Shown piece by piece: positions 17,216 to 26,872 of a DNA stretch of 64,000 nt; the stretch's first letter is position 1; the number at the start of each line of letters is the position of its first letter. The stretch comes from Clostridia bacterium (GTDB lineage: Bacteria; Bacillota; Clostridia; TANB77; CAG-508). The DNA lies in contig JAFRCC010000025.1 of assembly GCA_017404545.1 (NCBI GenBank), forward strand, positions 1-64,000, given 5' to 3'. The notes beneath the pieces were generated by a model. That model saw only the letters and a list, made by a program, of their open reading frames with translations, was not told where the DNA came from and did no database searches. Position numbers and translations under genes: made by a program.

Positions 17216-19255
17216 TTGGAAGACAATAATAGAAAAGCTACTAATTTAAGATTTAATGTACTTACTGCCATTGTATTCATAATTGGCTTTATATTGATTT
17301 GTCAATTAATAGATTTGCAATTGGTACATGGAGATGAATATCGAATATTGTCTAGTTCAAGATTAACTAGAGAAACTACAATAATTGCTGATAGAGGCGA
17401 AATTTTAGATTCAAATGGCGTCAAACTTGTAACTACTAGTACAGGATATACTCTTAATCTATATAGAACTACTACAGATAATGAACAGTTAAATAATAAT
17501 ATACTAAATATAATAAATGTTTTAGAAGAAAATGGTGATAAGCATGTTGACAATTTAATATTAGCAGTTGAGCCATTTGGTTTTTTGACGGAAAATGAAG
17601 ATTCGATAAAAAAATGGAAAAGGAATAATAGTTTACAAGAAGAAAGTAGTGCCGAAGAATGTTTCTATGCTCTTAAGGATAAATATCAAATAAAAAATGA
17701 AGATGTTCAAGAAGCAAGAAAAATAATGGCAATTAGATACGAAATAACACAAAAAGGATATAGTAATGTTAGACCTGTTGAAATTGCAAACAATATTAGT
17801 AAAAATTCGGTTTTAAAATTTAGCGAACAAAATAACATTTTTTTTGGAATTGATATTGTAACTACACCTGTTGTTACATACAATTACGGATCTTTAGCTT
17901 CTCATTTGCTTGGATATTGTGGGAAGATTACGCAGTCTGAGTTAGAGAATAACGAAGGATATACAGAAAATGATTTAATTGGAAAAACCGGAATTCAATA
18001 TGTTTTTGAGAAGTATTTGAGGGGAAAAAATGGAATTAGACAAATAGATATGGATGTAAATGGAAATATTACAGGAGAATACATTACTGAAGAGCCAGTA
18101 GTAGGAGCTGATGTACAGCTTACGATTGATGCAGATATTCAAGCCGTTGCAGAGCAAGCCTTAAAAGCAGATATCGAAAAAATTTCAAATGGTGGATACG
18201 AGGAAACAAGTGATGCTAAAGCTGGAGCTGTTGTTGTAATGAATACTAAAACAGGAGAGATACTAGCACTAGCAAGCTATCCGGATTTTGATCCACAACT
18301 ATTTGTTAATGGAATAAGCAATGAAAAATACCAAGAATATAATGATAATCAAGCTCTGTATAATAGAGCAATAAGTGGAGCATATGCACCGGGATCTACA
18401 TTTAAAATGGTTACAGCAATGGCTGGATTAGAAACTGGAAAAATATCAACTGGAGAAAGGATTAGTTGTGTAGGAGTGTATCCGTACGCACACAAGCCAG
18501 TTTGTTGGTACTATACAAAATATAGAGGAGGACATGGAGCTTTAAATGTTTCGGAAGCAATTCAACATTCATGTAACTATTTCTTTTATGAAGTTGGTAA
18601 TAGGATTGGAATAGATACGTTATCTAGCTATTCATCGTATTTTGGTCTTGGAAAGAAAACCGGAATTGAACTTCCAAGCGAGTCGAGTGGAAATATAGCT
18701 AGCAAACTGAGAGCAGAAGAAGAGAATAGAGAATGGTACTTGGGAGAAACATTATCAGCTGCCATAGGGCAAAGTTATAATAATACTACTCCAATTCAAA
18801 TGGCAAAATACATTAGTATTCTTGTTAATGGGGGGCATCAGATAGATGTTACAACCATAAAAGCTGTAAAAAATTCGGACGGAACTGAAGTCTCAAAAGA
18901 TGAAATAAACAGATATGTGAACAATTTGTTAGGAATAAACGATATAAATGAAGAAGAAAAAACATTTAATGATGAAAATATGAGAGCCGTTATGGAAGGA
19001 ATGAAAAATGTTACCACAGAATCTGGTGGTACGGCATATTCTGTATTTAAAGATTCAGCGGTTACTGTGGGGGGGAAGACTGGATCCGCACAGGCTGGCA
19101 GAAAAACTCATGCGTGGTTTGTTGGATTCGCTCCATTCGATGATCCAGAAATTGCAGTTGTTGCAATAGTAGAAAATGGTGCACATGGTGCATATGCTGC
19201 ACAAATAGCTAAAGATATTTTTGATTCTTATTTTTATGAAGATGAAACATTTTAA
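17216..19255 (+). CDS. mrdA: Penicillin-binding protein 2 (elongasome transpeptidase)
   Basis: About 679 aa. The likely start is TTG 17216, with AAGGAAGG eight bases upstream; GTG 17207 inside that site is the alternative. Single N-terminal membrane span (about residues 13-34), dimerisation domain, then the transpeptidase domain with STFK (in APGSTFKMVTA), SCN (in HSCNYFFYE) and KTG (in GGKTGSAQAG). It cross-links peptidoglycan during elongation. It closes the mreBCD operon; minCD, often next in clostridia, is absent. Confidence 0.94.
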   Translation: MEDNNRKATNLRFNVLTAIVFIIGFILICQLIDLQLVHGDEYRILSSSRLTRETTIIADRGEILDSNGVKLVTTSTGYTLNLYRTTTDNEQLNNNILNIINVLEENGDKHVDNLILAVEPFGFLTENEDSIKKWKRNNSLQEESSAEECFYALKDKYQIKNEDVQEARKIMAIRYEITQKGYSNVRPVEIANNISKNSVLKFSEQNNIFFGIDIVTTPVVTYNYGSLASHLLGYCGKITQSELENNEGYTENDLIGKTGIQYVFEKYLRGKNGIRQIDMDVNGNITGEYITEEPVVGADVQLTIDADIQAVAEQALKADIEKISNGGYEETSDAKAGAVVVMNTKTGEILALASYPDFDPQLFVNGISNEKYQEYNDNQALYNRAISGAYAPGSTFKMVTAMAGLETGKISTGERISCVGVYPYAHKPVCWYYTKYRGGHGALNVSEAIQHSCNYFFYEVGNRIGIDTLSSYSSYFGLGKKTGIELPSESSGNIASKLRAEEENREWYLGETLSAAIGQSYNNTTPIQMAKYISILVNGGHQIDVTTIKAVKNSDGTEVSKDEINRYVNNLLGINDINEEEKTFNDENMRAVMEGMKNVTTESGGTAYSVFKDSAVTVGGKTGSAQAGRKTHAWFVGFAPFDDPEIAVVAIVENGAHGAYAAQIAKDIFDSYFYEDETF

Positions 19256-19294
19256 AAAGAGCGTTACTAGATAAACTAAGAGACGCTCTTTTTA
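19254..19294 (+). terminator. Intrinsic terminator after mrdA
   Basis: AAAAAGAGCGT (19254-19264) pairs with ACGCTCTTTTT (19283-19293). The symmetrical A/T flanks suggest it also serves the convergent minus-strand operon. Confidence 0.88.
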
Positions 19295-19591
19295 TGCAAA
19301 TAACAAGGCAAATAGAATTACATATAGTAATAAATCATCAGTTCCTTCTTTGTGAAAAAAAAAGATGAGTAGTAGTATGAGTAAATCATCACTAAAAAGT
19401 TTTATTCCTTTAAATTCAAAAATTGGTATATCAGTTGATATTTTTTTAGGTTCAGAAATTCCAGTTTTAGTTTGATAATTAAAACCATTTGAAGTAGAAT
19501 TATAAACTTTTGGGGGAATGTGATTGTAATTATAGTATGGATATCTGAATCGAAGAAATGGATTATAAAAATTATTCAATCTTTGAATCAC
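19292..19591 (-). CDS. Small protein with a hydrophobic C-terminus, unknown function
   Basis: 99 aa. A Tyr- and Asn-rich N-terminal half (repeated NFYNPF, YPYYNYN) is followed by a hydrophobic C-terminal segment (SDDLLILLLIFFF and LLLYVILFALLFA), which resembles small clostridial spore or membrane-surface proteins. It is third in a minus-strand operon and overlaps the gene before it by 20 nt. No family is recognised. Confidence 0.5.
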   Translation of the reverse strand: MIQRLNNFYNPFLRFRYPYYNYNHIPPKVYNSTSNGFNYQTKTGISEPKKISTDIPIFEFKGIKLFSDDLLILLLIFFFHKEGTDDLLLYVILFALLFA

Positions 19592-19955
19592 CCCCCATTA
19601 AATTCAGAGATTCAAAAGCTGCAGCTATTTTTAAAAATTTTATATACTGATCAATTTTTTCTTTTTTTGAGTCCTTAAGATAGGGTTTTAAAGAATTTAA
19701 CAGATTTGTACGTGAATCGTTTTGAGTACTATTGATATTATCTATGATAGACTTTAATTTCAAAATGGTAGCCATATCAAAATTTGGGCTATTTTGAGAT
19801 GGATTATTTGAATCATTTATGTCAGATGTAGAATTAGTTGAAGAGGAAGATGAAGATGTTAAATTATTCATAATATTTTTTATATTTTCTGAAGCTTCTT
19901 TATCTGACATTATAGAGTTTAGTTTTTGGAAAATATCATTCATATCTCCATCCAT
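19572..19955 (-). CDS. Small hypothetical protein with a Ser/Asn-rich middle
   Basis: 127 aa. The N-terminal segment (DIFQKLNSIMSDKEASENIK) and C-terminal helices (LKSIIDNINSTQND, LKPYLKDSKKEKIDQYIKF) flank a low-complexity Ser/Asn linker. GGAGGTG lies six bases before the ATG. It shares the style of short QKLNSIM / QLMKML helices with the upstream 53-aa protein, which suggests a common origin. Unknown function; possibly sporulation-related, because downstream of spo and mre genes such proteins are common in gut clostridia. Confidence 0.55.
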   Translation of the reverse strand: MDGDMNDIFQKLNSIMSDKEASENIKNIMNNLTSSSSSSTNSTSDINDSNNPSQNSPNFDMATILKLKSIIDNINSTQNDSRTNLLNSLKPYLKDSKKEKIDQYIKFLKIAAAFESLNLMGGDSKIE

Positions 19956-19970
19956 AAATTCACCTCCAAA

Positions 19971-20132
19971 TTATTTATGATTTATATTATTTTTTAGTTG
20001 ATTTAATATTTTTGATTTATCATTTGAGTTAAGAATTGAATTAAGCTTAGTCATTCCGTTTTCTAAGTCTTTTTTATCCATATTTGATAACATTTTCATA
20101 AGTTGGTTAATATCTATATTATTATTATTCAT
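19971..20132 (-). CDS. 53-aa small helical protein
   Basis: Starts at ATG 20132 on the minus strand behind TTGGAGGTACT. It reads MNNNNIDINQLMKMLSNMDK and continues with two amphipathic helices. It is the first gene of the three-gene minus-strand operon (spacing 15 nt to the next). It has a good ribosome site and native codon use, so it is probably real. Unknown function. Confidence 0.55.
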   Translation of the reverse strand: MNNNNIDINQLMKMLSNMDKKDLENGMTKLNSILNSNDKSKILNQLKNNINHK

Positions 20133-20331
20133 AGTACCTCCAAGAAAAAAATCTTATTATAATATATGCAAACTATCAAAAATGTATATATAAATTTTTT
20201 CTTAAATATTGTTTTTTGTGGGATTTTGAGATAAAATAAAAATCGAAATTTGTGTTATTAAATAAAAGTATAAAAGATAAAAATAAATTGTATCACAATA
20301 TGTAAAAAACTTTTTAAGATTTATGTATTAA

Positions 20332-20343
20332 ATGCGACAAAAA
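20332..20343 (-). promoter_or_regulatory. Candidate Spo0A box upstream of spoIIE
   Basis: Read on the minus strand, TTTTGTCGCA resembles the Spo0A recognition sequence (TTTGTCGAA, up to two mismatches). It lies about 60 bases before the spoIIE start. In spore formers spoIIE is a direct Spo0A target, so the position is sensible, but the match is short. Confidence 0.3.
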
Positions 20344-20400
20344 AATTAAGTTCAATTGTGTAATATAAATACATAAATAAAAAAGCAAGAGGTGGTAAGG

Positions 20401-22887
20401 ATGTTTCAAGGTGTAGCTGGTGATTTTGCTAAGAAAAATCACAATAAAGATGTTAAATATAATCAAATTGAAGTAAAAGATTTAGTAATGAAGCTATTTT
20501 CAGTAAGAAATATTATTATATATATAATTGCATTTTTAGTATCAATGGTTAGTTTTGGAGGAGATGAAGCGCTGGGAATCGCTCCATTTTCATTATCAAT
20601 AGTTGCAGCTTCAGCTAGTTGTGGTATTCCCATAAGTGTTGTGTATATAGCAACAATATTGGGAAGTTTTGTTGGTTTGGGCCCCGATGCTACAGGTAGT
20701 TATTTTTTAATTAGCATTGTTTTTTTTATAACACTTTTTATCTTAAGAGCAAAAAAACAGGAAGATGTTAATGAAAAAGCAAAATTTGGAAAGAATATTG
20801 TTTTATCAATAATATTGGTGAAGGTTGTTCCGATGTTATTTTCATCAATAAATATTTCACAATTAATAATTTCTACTATGCTTTGTATTACAACATACAT
20901 TTTTTATAAGATTTTTGTAAACTCATTGGATGTTGTATATGAATATGGTTATAAAGCGGTATTTTCAGTCGAAGAACTTATGGGGGCAGCGGTACTTCTA
21001 GCAATAGCAATATCTGCTTTAAATCCAATATCAATATTAGGCTATTCATTAAAGAATATTTTATGTATTTTGATTGTTCTAATATTAGGATGGAAGAGCG
21101 GAATTCTTTTGGGAACTGTTGGTGGAGTAACAATTGGTGTGGTGCTTGGAATAATAGGAAATGAACCACCTATCGTTGTAGCAGCTTTTGCAATAGCTGG
21201 AATGCTTTCAGGAATTTTAAGTAAAATTGGTAGATTAGGAGTAATCATTGGATTTATAGTTGGAAATATAGTAATAACCTATTTTTCCAATGGTAATTTG
21301 GAGCCAATAATAGTGTTCCAAGAAATTCTTATAGCATCACTTGGACTATTACTTATACCAAAGAATTTAGAATATGTGATGGATGATTTGTTCGATAATT
21401 CATCAATTTTACCAGAAACAACAAAGAAAACGTTAAATACAAGTAAAGAAACTGTAAATAAATTAAGCAGTATGTCTGAAACAATAGCTGAAATAGCTAA
21501 AAGTTATACCCAAGTAGCTGCAACAGTTGTTGAAATAGACGAAAAGAAAAATGAAGTTCAAGATGAGAATAAAGAGATATTTGAAGAAGAGTTAAAAAAT
21601 AATCTAGAAGGTTTAGAAGAAAATATTTTATATCAAGATATAATTACTTCAAATGAAATTGCTGGAGATATATATGATTGTTTAAAAAATAAGAACAAAT
21701 TGTCTAAAGACATACTTATTGCAATTTTTGCAAAACATAATAATTACATTATAGGTGTAGAAGATGGTAATATAAACAGGAGTATAGAAGATGACATTAA
21801 TAATATGATTGAGGCGATAAATAAAGCATATGATGTAGAAAAAATGAATTTCATCTTAAAGAAAAAAATTGATGAAAAAAACCAGAACATGCGAAATCAA
21901 CTGGAAAATGTTTCTGAGGCAATTTCGGATTTGGCAGAAGATATTGAAAATGAAAATAGTAATAAATATAGTGAAAAAAAACAATTAATTAATAAAATTT
22001 TGAAACAAAAAGGAATAGATGTATCGGAAGTAAAAATAAAAGAAAATGATTCCAAAAGAAAAATTATAAATATATATACTAAAAATGAAGAATGTAAACA
22101 GGAAGCATGTGAATATAAAAAAATTGAAAAAGTTCTAACAAAAGTATTTGCTGAGCCAATAGTAATGCAAAAAAAGAAGTGCTCAGTAAAAAATGATACG
22201 GAAGAATGTGCATATAGATTTACCTCAAAAGATAAATATGATTTAAAAATTGGAATTGCAAGAGCAAAAAAACATGATTCATTGGTATCTGGTGATTCGA
22301 GTATACAGTCTAAGTTAAATGATGGAAAGTATTTATTAGCAATAAGTGATGGAAAAGGCTCTGGACCAGAAGCTAGAAAATGTAGCAAAGTTGCAATAAA
22401 AATGCTTGAAAAAATGCTTTCATCAGGATTTAAAAAAGATGTTTCAGTAAAGATGATTAATTCTACACTTACGGCGAATATGGAAGAGGATATGTATGCT
22501 ACATTAGATATTGCAATATTTGATTTATACCAAGGAAATATAGAATTTATAAAAAATGGAGCATGTCCAACATATATAAAAAGAAATAAGGAAGTGGAGC
22601 TTGTTAATTCAGTTGCTTTGCCAACTGGAATAATGAGTGAAGTTGAATTTGTAACTTTTGAAAAGGATATAAAAGAAGGTGACATCATTGTTATGTGCAG
22701 TGATGGTATAGTTGAGTCAAACGGAGATTTTATGCATAAAGAGCTATGGCTGAAATATTTTATGGAAGAAATTCAAACAGACGATGTACAACAAATAGCA
22801 GACTTAATAATAAGCGAAGCAATAGACAACAATTATGGAAAAGAGAAAGATGATATGACTGTTATTGTTGCTAAAGTCTCAAAATAA
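20401..22887 (+). CDS. spoIIE: Stage II sporulation protein E (PP2C phosphatase)
   Basis: 828 aa from ATG 20401 (AAGAGGTGG upstream). About ten N-terminal membrane spans (residues 35-315), a central coiled regulatory region (about 320-600) and a C-terminal PP2C-type phosphatase with LLAISDGKGSGPEARK and the closing Asp motif DDMTVIVAKV. SpoIIE dephosphorylates SpoIIAA in the forespore and so activates sigma F, and it also acts in asymmetric division. The length agrees with the family. Its presence shows that the organism is, or descends from, a spore former. Confidence 0.95.
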   Translation: MFQGVAGDFAKKNHNKDVKYNQIEVKDLVMKLFSVRNIIIYIIAFLVSMVSFGGDEALGIAPFSLSIVAASASCGIPISVVYIATILGSFVGLGPDATGSYFLISIVFFITLFILRAKKQEDVNEKAKFGKNIVLSIILVKVVPMLFSSINISQLIISTMLCITTYIFYKIFVNSLDVVYEYGYKAVFSVEELMGAAVLLAIAISALNPISILGYSLKNILCILIVLILGWKSGILLGTVGGVTIGVVLGIIGNEPPIVVAAFAIAGMLSGILSKIGRLGVIIGFIVGNIVITYFSNGNLEPIIVFQEILIASLGLLLIPKNLEYVMDDLFDNSSILPETTKKTLNTSKETVNKLSSMSETIAEIAKSYTQVAATVVEIDEKKNEVQDENKEIFEEELKNNLEGLEENILYQDIITSNEIAGDIYDCLKNKNKLSKDILIAIFAKHNNYIIGVEDGNINRSIEDDINNMIEAINKAYDVEKMNFILKKKIDEKNQNMRNQLENVSEAISDLAEDIENENSNKYSEKKQLINKILKQKGIDVSEVKIKENDSKRKIINIYTKNEECKQEACEYKKIEKVLTKVFAEPIVMQKKKCSVKNDTEECAYRFTSKDKYDLKIGIARAKKHDSLVSGDSSIQSKLNDGKYLLAISDGKGSGPEARKCSKVAIKMLEKMLSSGFKKDVSVKMINSTLTANMEEDMYATLDIAIFDLYQGNIEFIKNGACPTYIKRNKEVELVNSVALPTGIMSEVEFVTFEKDIKEGDIIVMCSDGIVESNGDFMHKELWLKYFMEEIQTDDVQQIADLIISEAIDNNYGKEKDDMTVIVAKVSK

Positions 22888-22906
22888 CATTATAAAGTAA
22901 TATGAT

Positions 22907-22942
22907 AAATTGTCGCTAGTAAAATAATAGCGACAATTTATT
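22907..22942 (+). terminator. Hairpin / terminator after spoIIE
   Basis: AAATTGTCGCTA (22907-22918) pairs perfectly with TAGCGACAATTT (22928-22939) around a nine-base loop. The following tract is AT-rich. Confidence 0.75.
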
Positions 22943-23045
22943 ATATTATTGGAAAAATATCTCAAATTCCTATAATATAAAGGCTTTGCTAACATTGCAC
23001 CAAAAATTGCTATGCAATTTTTGGCACACGAACATACATTAGCTG
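22942..23045. repeat. Structured palindromic interspersed repeat, copy 2
   Basis: It shares AATTCCTATAATATAAAGG, then CTTTGCTAACATTGCAC, with copy 1. The inner hairpin is CCAAAAATTGC, loop TAT, GCAATTTTTGG: different bases from copy 1 but the same pairing, that is compensatory change. The rest of the 22888-23210 gap holds only this repeat and the promoter of the next gene. Confidence 0.7.
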
Positions 23046-23144
23046 TTTGAATGAAACGAATTACGGATAATGCTTACAAAGGAACGGGTGTGGGCTTTTC
23101 TGTAAATAGAATAGTCTGACATTATAAAAAGCTCTCTGTTATTC

Positions 23145-23173
23145 TTTACTTAAAAAAATCAATATGGTATAAT
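23145..23173 (+). promoter_or_regulatory. Promoter of the Ig-like protein gene
   Basis: TTTACT (23145-23150), 17-bp spacer, TATAAT (23168-23173) with an upstream TG (extended -10). Confidence 0.7.
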
Positions 23174-23210
23174 TAGTAGGAATTTATAAAATAGGGAAAG
23201 GTGCGTTAAT

Positions 23211-24191
23211 ATGAATCAAATTTTGTCATTTAAAAATACAGAGAACGGCAAAAAGATACTAGAGAAAAATACAAAGCATCTATGTATATTTTTAATATTA
23301 TTTGCATTAGTTTTAGTTGGAGAAGGAGCATGGAAGTTACATGCAAATCTAAACAAAAAAGTTAATGTAATAAAACCAGAGATTATTGGATATATACAAT
23401 CAGGTAAAACTTTATTTAATGTCAAATCTGAAATTGGTGTCGAAAGAATCATATATGCATGGAATAATGGAGAAGAAACTACAATAGATAAAACTGGTGA
23501 AAAGGAGTTTAGTTTTGAGGTTAATAATCCAATTGGAGTCAATGAACTTTCATTAAAATCTGTTGGCGTAGATGGTAGTACAGTTGTATATAACAATATA
23601 AAAGTTGTATATGACGAAGAGGAAGATGATGGACTTGGGGAACCAGAAGAAGTAGATGCTCCAACAGAAATTGTAGATAAAGAGGAAGCCATTGAAAATG
23701 ATAAGAATGAACCAACAATTTCTTTGACAGCAGAACCAGGAAAGGTTGTAATAACTGCTTCAGACGATATAATGATGTCTTATGTTGTATATAGCTGGAA
23801 TGGTGGAGAAGAAGTAAAGATTACAGGATTATCTGAGGATGAAAAAACTCTAAGAGCTAAAATAGATGCTCTTAAGGGGGATAATAAATTAAAAATAAAA
23901 GCTTTTGATAAAGCTGGTAATGTAAAAGAATTTGAAAAAGAAGTTCATGGAACAGATGGTCCGGAAATAATTGTAAAAAAAGATGAAGGAAAAATAAAAG
24001 TTACTGTAAATGATGAGTTCGGAATCTCAAAAATAGAATATAACTTTAATAATGAAGAGACAACTATTGACAATATTGAGGGAACAACATACGAAAAAGA
24101 TTTTGAGATGCAAGAAGGCGAAAATTTCATTATAGTTTATGCCTACGAAGGAAATGTAAAAACTGAATATAAAGGTAAAACAACAAAATAA
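23211..24191 (+). CDS. Membrane-anchored protein with Ig-like repeats
   Basis: 326 aa. One N-terminal membrane anchor (about residues 24-41) places the rest outside the cell. Three Ig-like/bacterial-adhesin-type repeats are visible by a recurring strand motif: RIIYAWNNGEETTID, YVVYSWNGGEEVKI and KIEYNFNNEETTID. An acidic linker (EEEDDGLGEPEE) separates the first and second. It probably acts at the cell surface; the partner is unknown. It is monocistronic, with its own promoter and a strong terminator. Confidence 0.7.
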   Translation: MNQILSFKNTENGKKILEKNTKHLCIFLILFALVLVGEGAWKLHANLNKKVNVIKPEIIGYIQSGKTLFNVKSEIGVERIIYAWNNGEETTIDKTGEKEFSFEVNNPIGVNELSLKSVGVDGSTVVYNNIKVVYDEEEDDGLGEPEEVDAPTEIVDKEEAIENDKNEPTISLTAEPGKVVITASDDIMMSYVVYSWNGGEEVKITGLSEDEKTLRAKIDALKGDNKLKIKAFDKAGNVKEFEKEVHGTDGPEIIVKKDEGKIKVTVNDEFGISKIEYNFNNEETTIDNIEGTTYEKDFEMQEGENFIIVYAYEGNVKTEYKGKTTK

Positions 24192-24226
24192 AAAAATTGA
24201 TAATCATTTAGATTATCAATTTTTTT
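24191..24226 (+). terminator. Intrinsic terminator
   Basis: AAAAAATTGATAATC (24191-24205) pairs with GATTATCAATTTTTT (24211-24225): 15-bp stem, five-base loop. Confidence 0.9.
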
Positions 24227-24230
24227 ACAT

Positions 24231-24256
24231 TCTAGGAAATTCCTCTGGAATTCCCA
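24231..24256. repeat. Fragment of the palindromic interspersed repeat (copy 4, left end only)
   Basis: TCTAGGAAATTCCTCTGGAA followed by TTCCCA matches the first 26 bases of copies 1 and 3. Like them it stands directly after a terminator. Confidence 0.55.
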
Positions 24257-24271
24257 GTTGCTCTGTGAGGA

Positions 24272-24391
24272 TTAACAGCATCCACCTCTGTTGCCTCCAC
24301 AACAGCAACAAAGTATAAGTATTAATAAAATTATCCACATGCAGTCATCTCCGAAACCGAAACCACATCCACAATTTCTATTCTCTGGCAT
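24272..24391 (-). CDS. Tiny Cys/Gly-rich membrane protein (YjcZ/spore-protein-like)
   Basis: 39 aa, starting at ATG 24391 on the minus strand with a GAAGGGGTG ribosome site. It reads MPENRNCGCGFGFGDDCMWI, then a short hydrophobic stretch (IILLILIL), then CCCC and a Gly/Cys tail. Short proteins with this Gly/Cys plus one-membrane-helix design are common in clostridial spores (YjcZ-like). Assignment is by composition only. The remaining 24392-24580 has no further gene. Confidence 0.6.
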   Translation of the reverse strand: MPENRNCGCGFGFGDDCMWIILLILILCCCCGGNRGGCC

Positions 24392-24580
24392 TTAATTCAC
24401 CCCTTCCAAATTCTTGGTATGTTATATATTATTCGAAGCATAAAAATCTGTTACGAAAAAATTAGATAAAATAAATTTTTCTATGTACAAAACCTAATTT
24501 ATAATGATATAATTTCCAAAAATAGACTCAATTAAATAGAAGAAAAAAGATTTTAACACCAGAAAGGATAGAAATAACAA

Positions 24581-26857
24581 ATGGGTAACATTGTACTTTT
24601 AGATGATTTAACAATAAATAAAATTGCAGCAGGAGAAGTTATAGAAAGGCCTGCATCAGTTGTAAAAGAACTTATGGAAAATTCAATAGATGCCGGAGCT
24701 ACAAGTGTAACAGTAGAAATCAAGAATGGTGGAATTACGTATATAAGAATAACAGATAATGGTAAAGGTTTTTTACCGGATGATATGGAAATTGCGTTTG
24801 AGAGACATGCAACAAGTAAAATTAGAAGTGCTAAGGACTTAGAAGAAGTAAAATCAATGGGATTTAGAGGTGAAGCATTAGCTAGTATTGCAGCAATTGC
24901 AAAAGTGGAACTTACTTCTAGAACACAAGATAGTGAAATAGGATACAGAATAGTAGTTGAGGGGGGACAGATAATAAGTAAAGAAGAAACTGGATGTCCT
25001 AAAGGAACAACTATTATTGTTGAAAATTTATTTTACAATACACCAGTTAGATATAAATTTTTAAAGAAAGATTTCACAGAGCTTGGATATGTTGAAGATA
25101 CAGTAACAAGACTTGCTCTTGTTAATCCTGGTATTGCTATAAAATTACAAAGTTTAGGTAAAACATTGATTAAAACAAATGGAAATGAAAATATAAAAGA
25201 TACGGTTTATAGCATTTATGGTAAAGATATTGCAGAGAATATAATAACAGTAGACTATAAATTTGAAGATATGAAAGTTAGTGGGTGCGTTGGAAAGCCA
25301 GAAATTGCAAAAGCAAATCGTACAGGTCAATTATTTTTCGTCAATGGGAGATATATAAAAGATAAAACATTAACTAGCGCGGCAGAGCAGGCATATAAAG
25401 GTTTGGTTCCTGCGGGTAAATATGGTTTTTTAGTTTTAAATTTAGATATTGATTCACATAAAATAGATGTAAACGTACACCCTGCAAAGTTAGAAATTAG
25501 ATTTCAAGAAGAAAATAAGATATTTAAGCTTGTATATCATGCTATTAAAGAAACTTTAGCAAATTTCAAAGAAAGTAGCCAAGAATACAAAAAAGAGGAT
25601 GACATTCTAGAACTTATCAAGGAAGGTTCAAATACTAAGTTCGATATAAAAGAATTAGAAAGACAGAGAGATTATATATACTCAAACCCAGTAGATAATA
25701 ATGAATCAAACGATATTCCAATATCAAATACTGGAAACTTAATTGAGGATATATATAATGATAGACTAAGACAACATGCTGTTGAAGATGTGAGCTCAGA
25801 ATTTATTGAGTCAGAAGAGATAAAAAATAATGAACCAGAAAAAGAAATTGTAGAAGATGACGGAGTTAATTATTTTGAAGATATACTAAAATTTCAAGAA
25901 GAGCTTAAGAAAAGTGATGAAATCCAACAGAATTCTGATAAAGAAGATAAAACTGATACTGAAGTAACAGAAAATCTTATTGTTAAATCGATAGAGGAAT
26001 TTGAAAATCCAATAAAAGATAATTTAATAACAATAGAGAATCCGAATGATGATGAATATAGCATAGAAATACCCACGGAACCTGTTAAGATGATTGAAAA
26101 ATCGGAAGATGTGAAAAAGCTTCAAGAAGATGATGAGGATTTAAATAGTTCTTTTGAAGAGATGTACAGAAAAACTTTTGGTATAAAGCCAGTTGAGAAA
26201 ATAGAGACAGAATCCATAGAAGAGAATAGAAATATAAAATTAGAAATAGCGGAAAATATTGAAAATAGGAGCATGTACGATAGCGTTAGATATAAATTTA
26301 TAGGAATAGTTTTTTCTGAGTATATTATAATACAAATTGATGACGAGTTATATATTATAAACCAAAAGGCTGCAAATGAAAGGGTAATTTTTGAAAAATT
26401 GAAAAAAAGTTACTATGCAAATGGTAATAGAGAGTCTCAAATGATGTTATTGCCAGATGTTATTAATTTAACGAGCAAACAGATGGATATAGCAAGAGAT
26501 AACATGCTATTATTAAGAAAAGCTGGATTTGAATATGAAGAGTTTGGTGATAGTACTATAAAACTTGTTGGTGTGCCGGAGGTATGTATTGATTTAGAAA
26601 CAAAAGATTTATTTATAGAAATACTAGATGAAATAAATAAAGTAGCAAGGACTTCAAAGAATGAAATTGAAGAAAAATTTATTGCAACCATAGCAGCTAG
26701 TGTAGCGAAAAATGAAAAATTAGCAGAAACCTTCGAAGAAGTTGATAGCTTGATGCAAAAGTTGCTAATTATAGATAAACCATTTACTGGTATGGCTGAG
26801 AACCCAATTGCAATAAGATTATCTCAGACGGATATAAAAAGAAAAATCTCAAAATAG
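24581..26857 (+). CDS. mutL: DNA mismatch repair protein MutL, endonuclease motifs degenerate
   Basis: 758 aa. The N-terminal GHKL ATPase is intact: IAAGEVIERPASVVKELMEN, DNGKGF and GFRGEALASI. A very long acidic linker (about residues 335-565) follows, then the dimerisation domain. The nuclease motif of Gram-positive MutL, DQHAxxERxxxE, reads NQKAANERVIFE here, and the SCKxSIKAN and CPHGRP motifs are replaced by IAASVAKNEKL and MAENPIAIR. The metal-binding Asp, His and Cys residues are therefore missing. Its partner mutS is not in the window. ATP-driven MutL activity may remain, but strand nicking is doubtful. Confidence 0.92.
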   Translation: MGNIVLLDDLTINKIAAGEVIERPASVVKELMENSIDAGATSVTVEIKNGGITYIRITDNGKGFLPDDMEIAFERHATSKIRSAKDLEEVKSMGFRGEALASIAAIAKVELTSRTQDSEIGYRIVVEGGQIISKEETGCPKGTTIIVENLFYNTPVRYKFLKKDFTELGYVEDTVTRLALVNPGIAIKLQSLGKTLIKTNGNENIKDTVYSIYGKDIAENIITVDYKFEDMKVSGCVGKPEIAKANRTGQLFFVNGRYIKDKTLTSAAEQAYKGLVPAGKYGFLVLNLDIDSHKIDVNVHPAKLEIRFQEENKIFKLVYHAIKETLANFKESSQEYKKEDDILELIKEGSNTKFDIKELERQRDYIYSNPVDNNESNDIPISNTGNLIEDIYNDRLRQHAVEDVSSEFIESEEIKNNEPEKEIVEDDGVNYFEDILKFQEELKKSDEIQQNSDKEDKTDTEVTENLIVKSIEEFENPIKDNLITIENPNDDEYSIEIPTEPVKMIEKSEDVKKLQEDDEDLNSSFEEMYRKTFGIKPVEKIETESIEENRNIKLEIAENIENRSMYDSVRYKFIGIVFSEYIIIQIDDELYIINQKAANERVIFEKLKKSYYANGNRESQMMLLPDVINLTSKQMDIARDNMLLLRKAGFEYEEFGDSTIKLVGVPEVCIDLETKDLFIEILDEINKVARTSKNEIEEKFIATIAASVAKNEKLAETFEEVDSLMQKLLIIDKPFTGMAENPIAIRLSQTDIKRKISK

Positions 26858-26872
26858 TGGAAGGTGATTTAT

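Noticed and set aside
21897-22688. 263-aa minus-strand frame inside spoIIE
   Set aside because: Antisense of a clear SpoIIE phosphatase domain; AT-rich codon bias produces long antisense frames.
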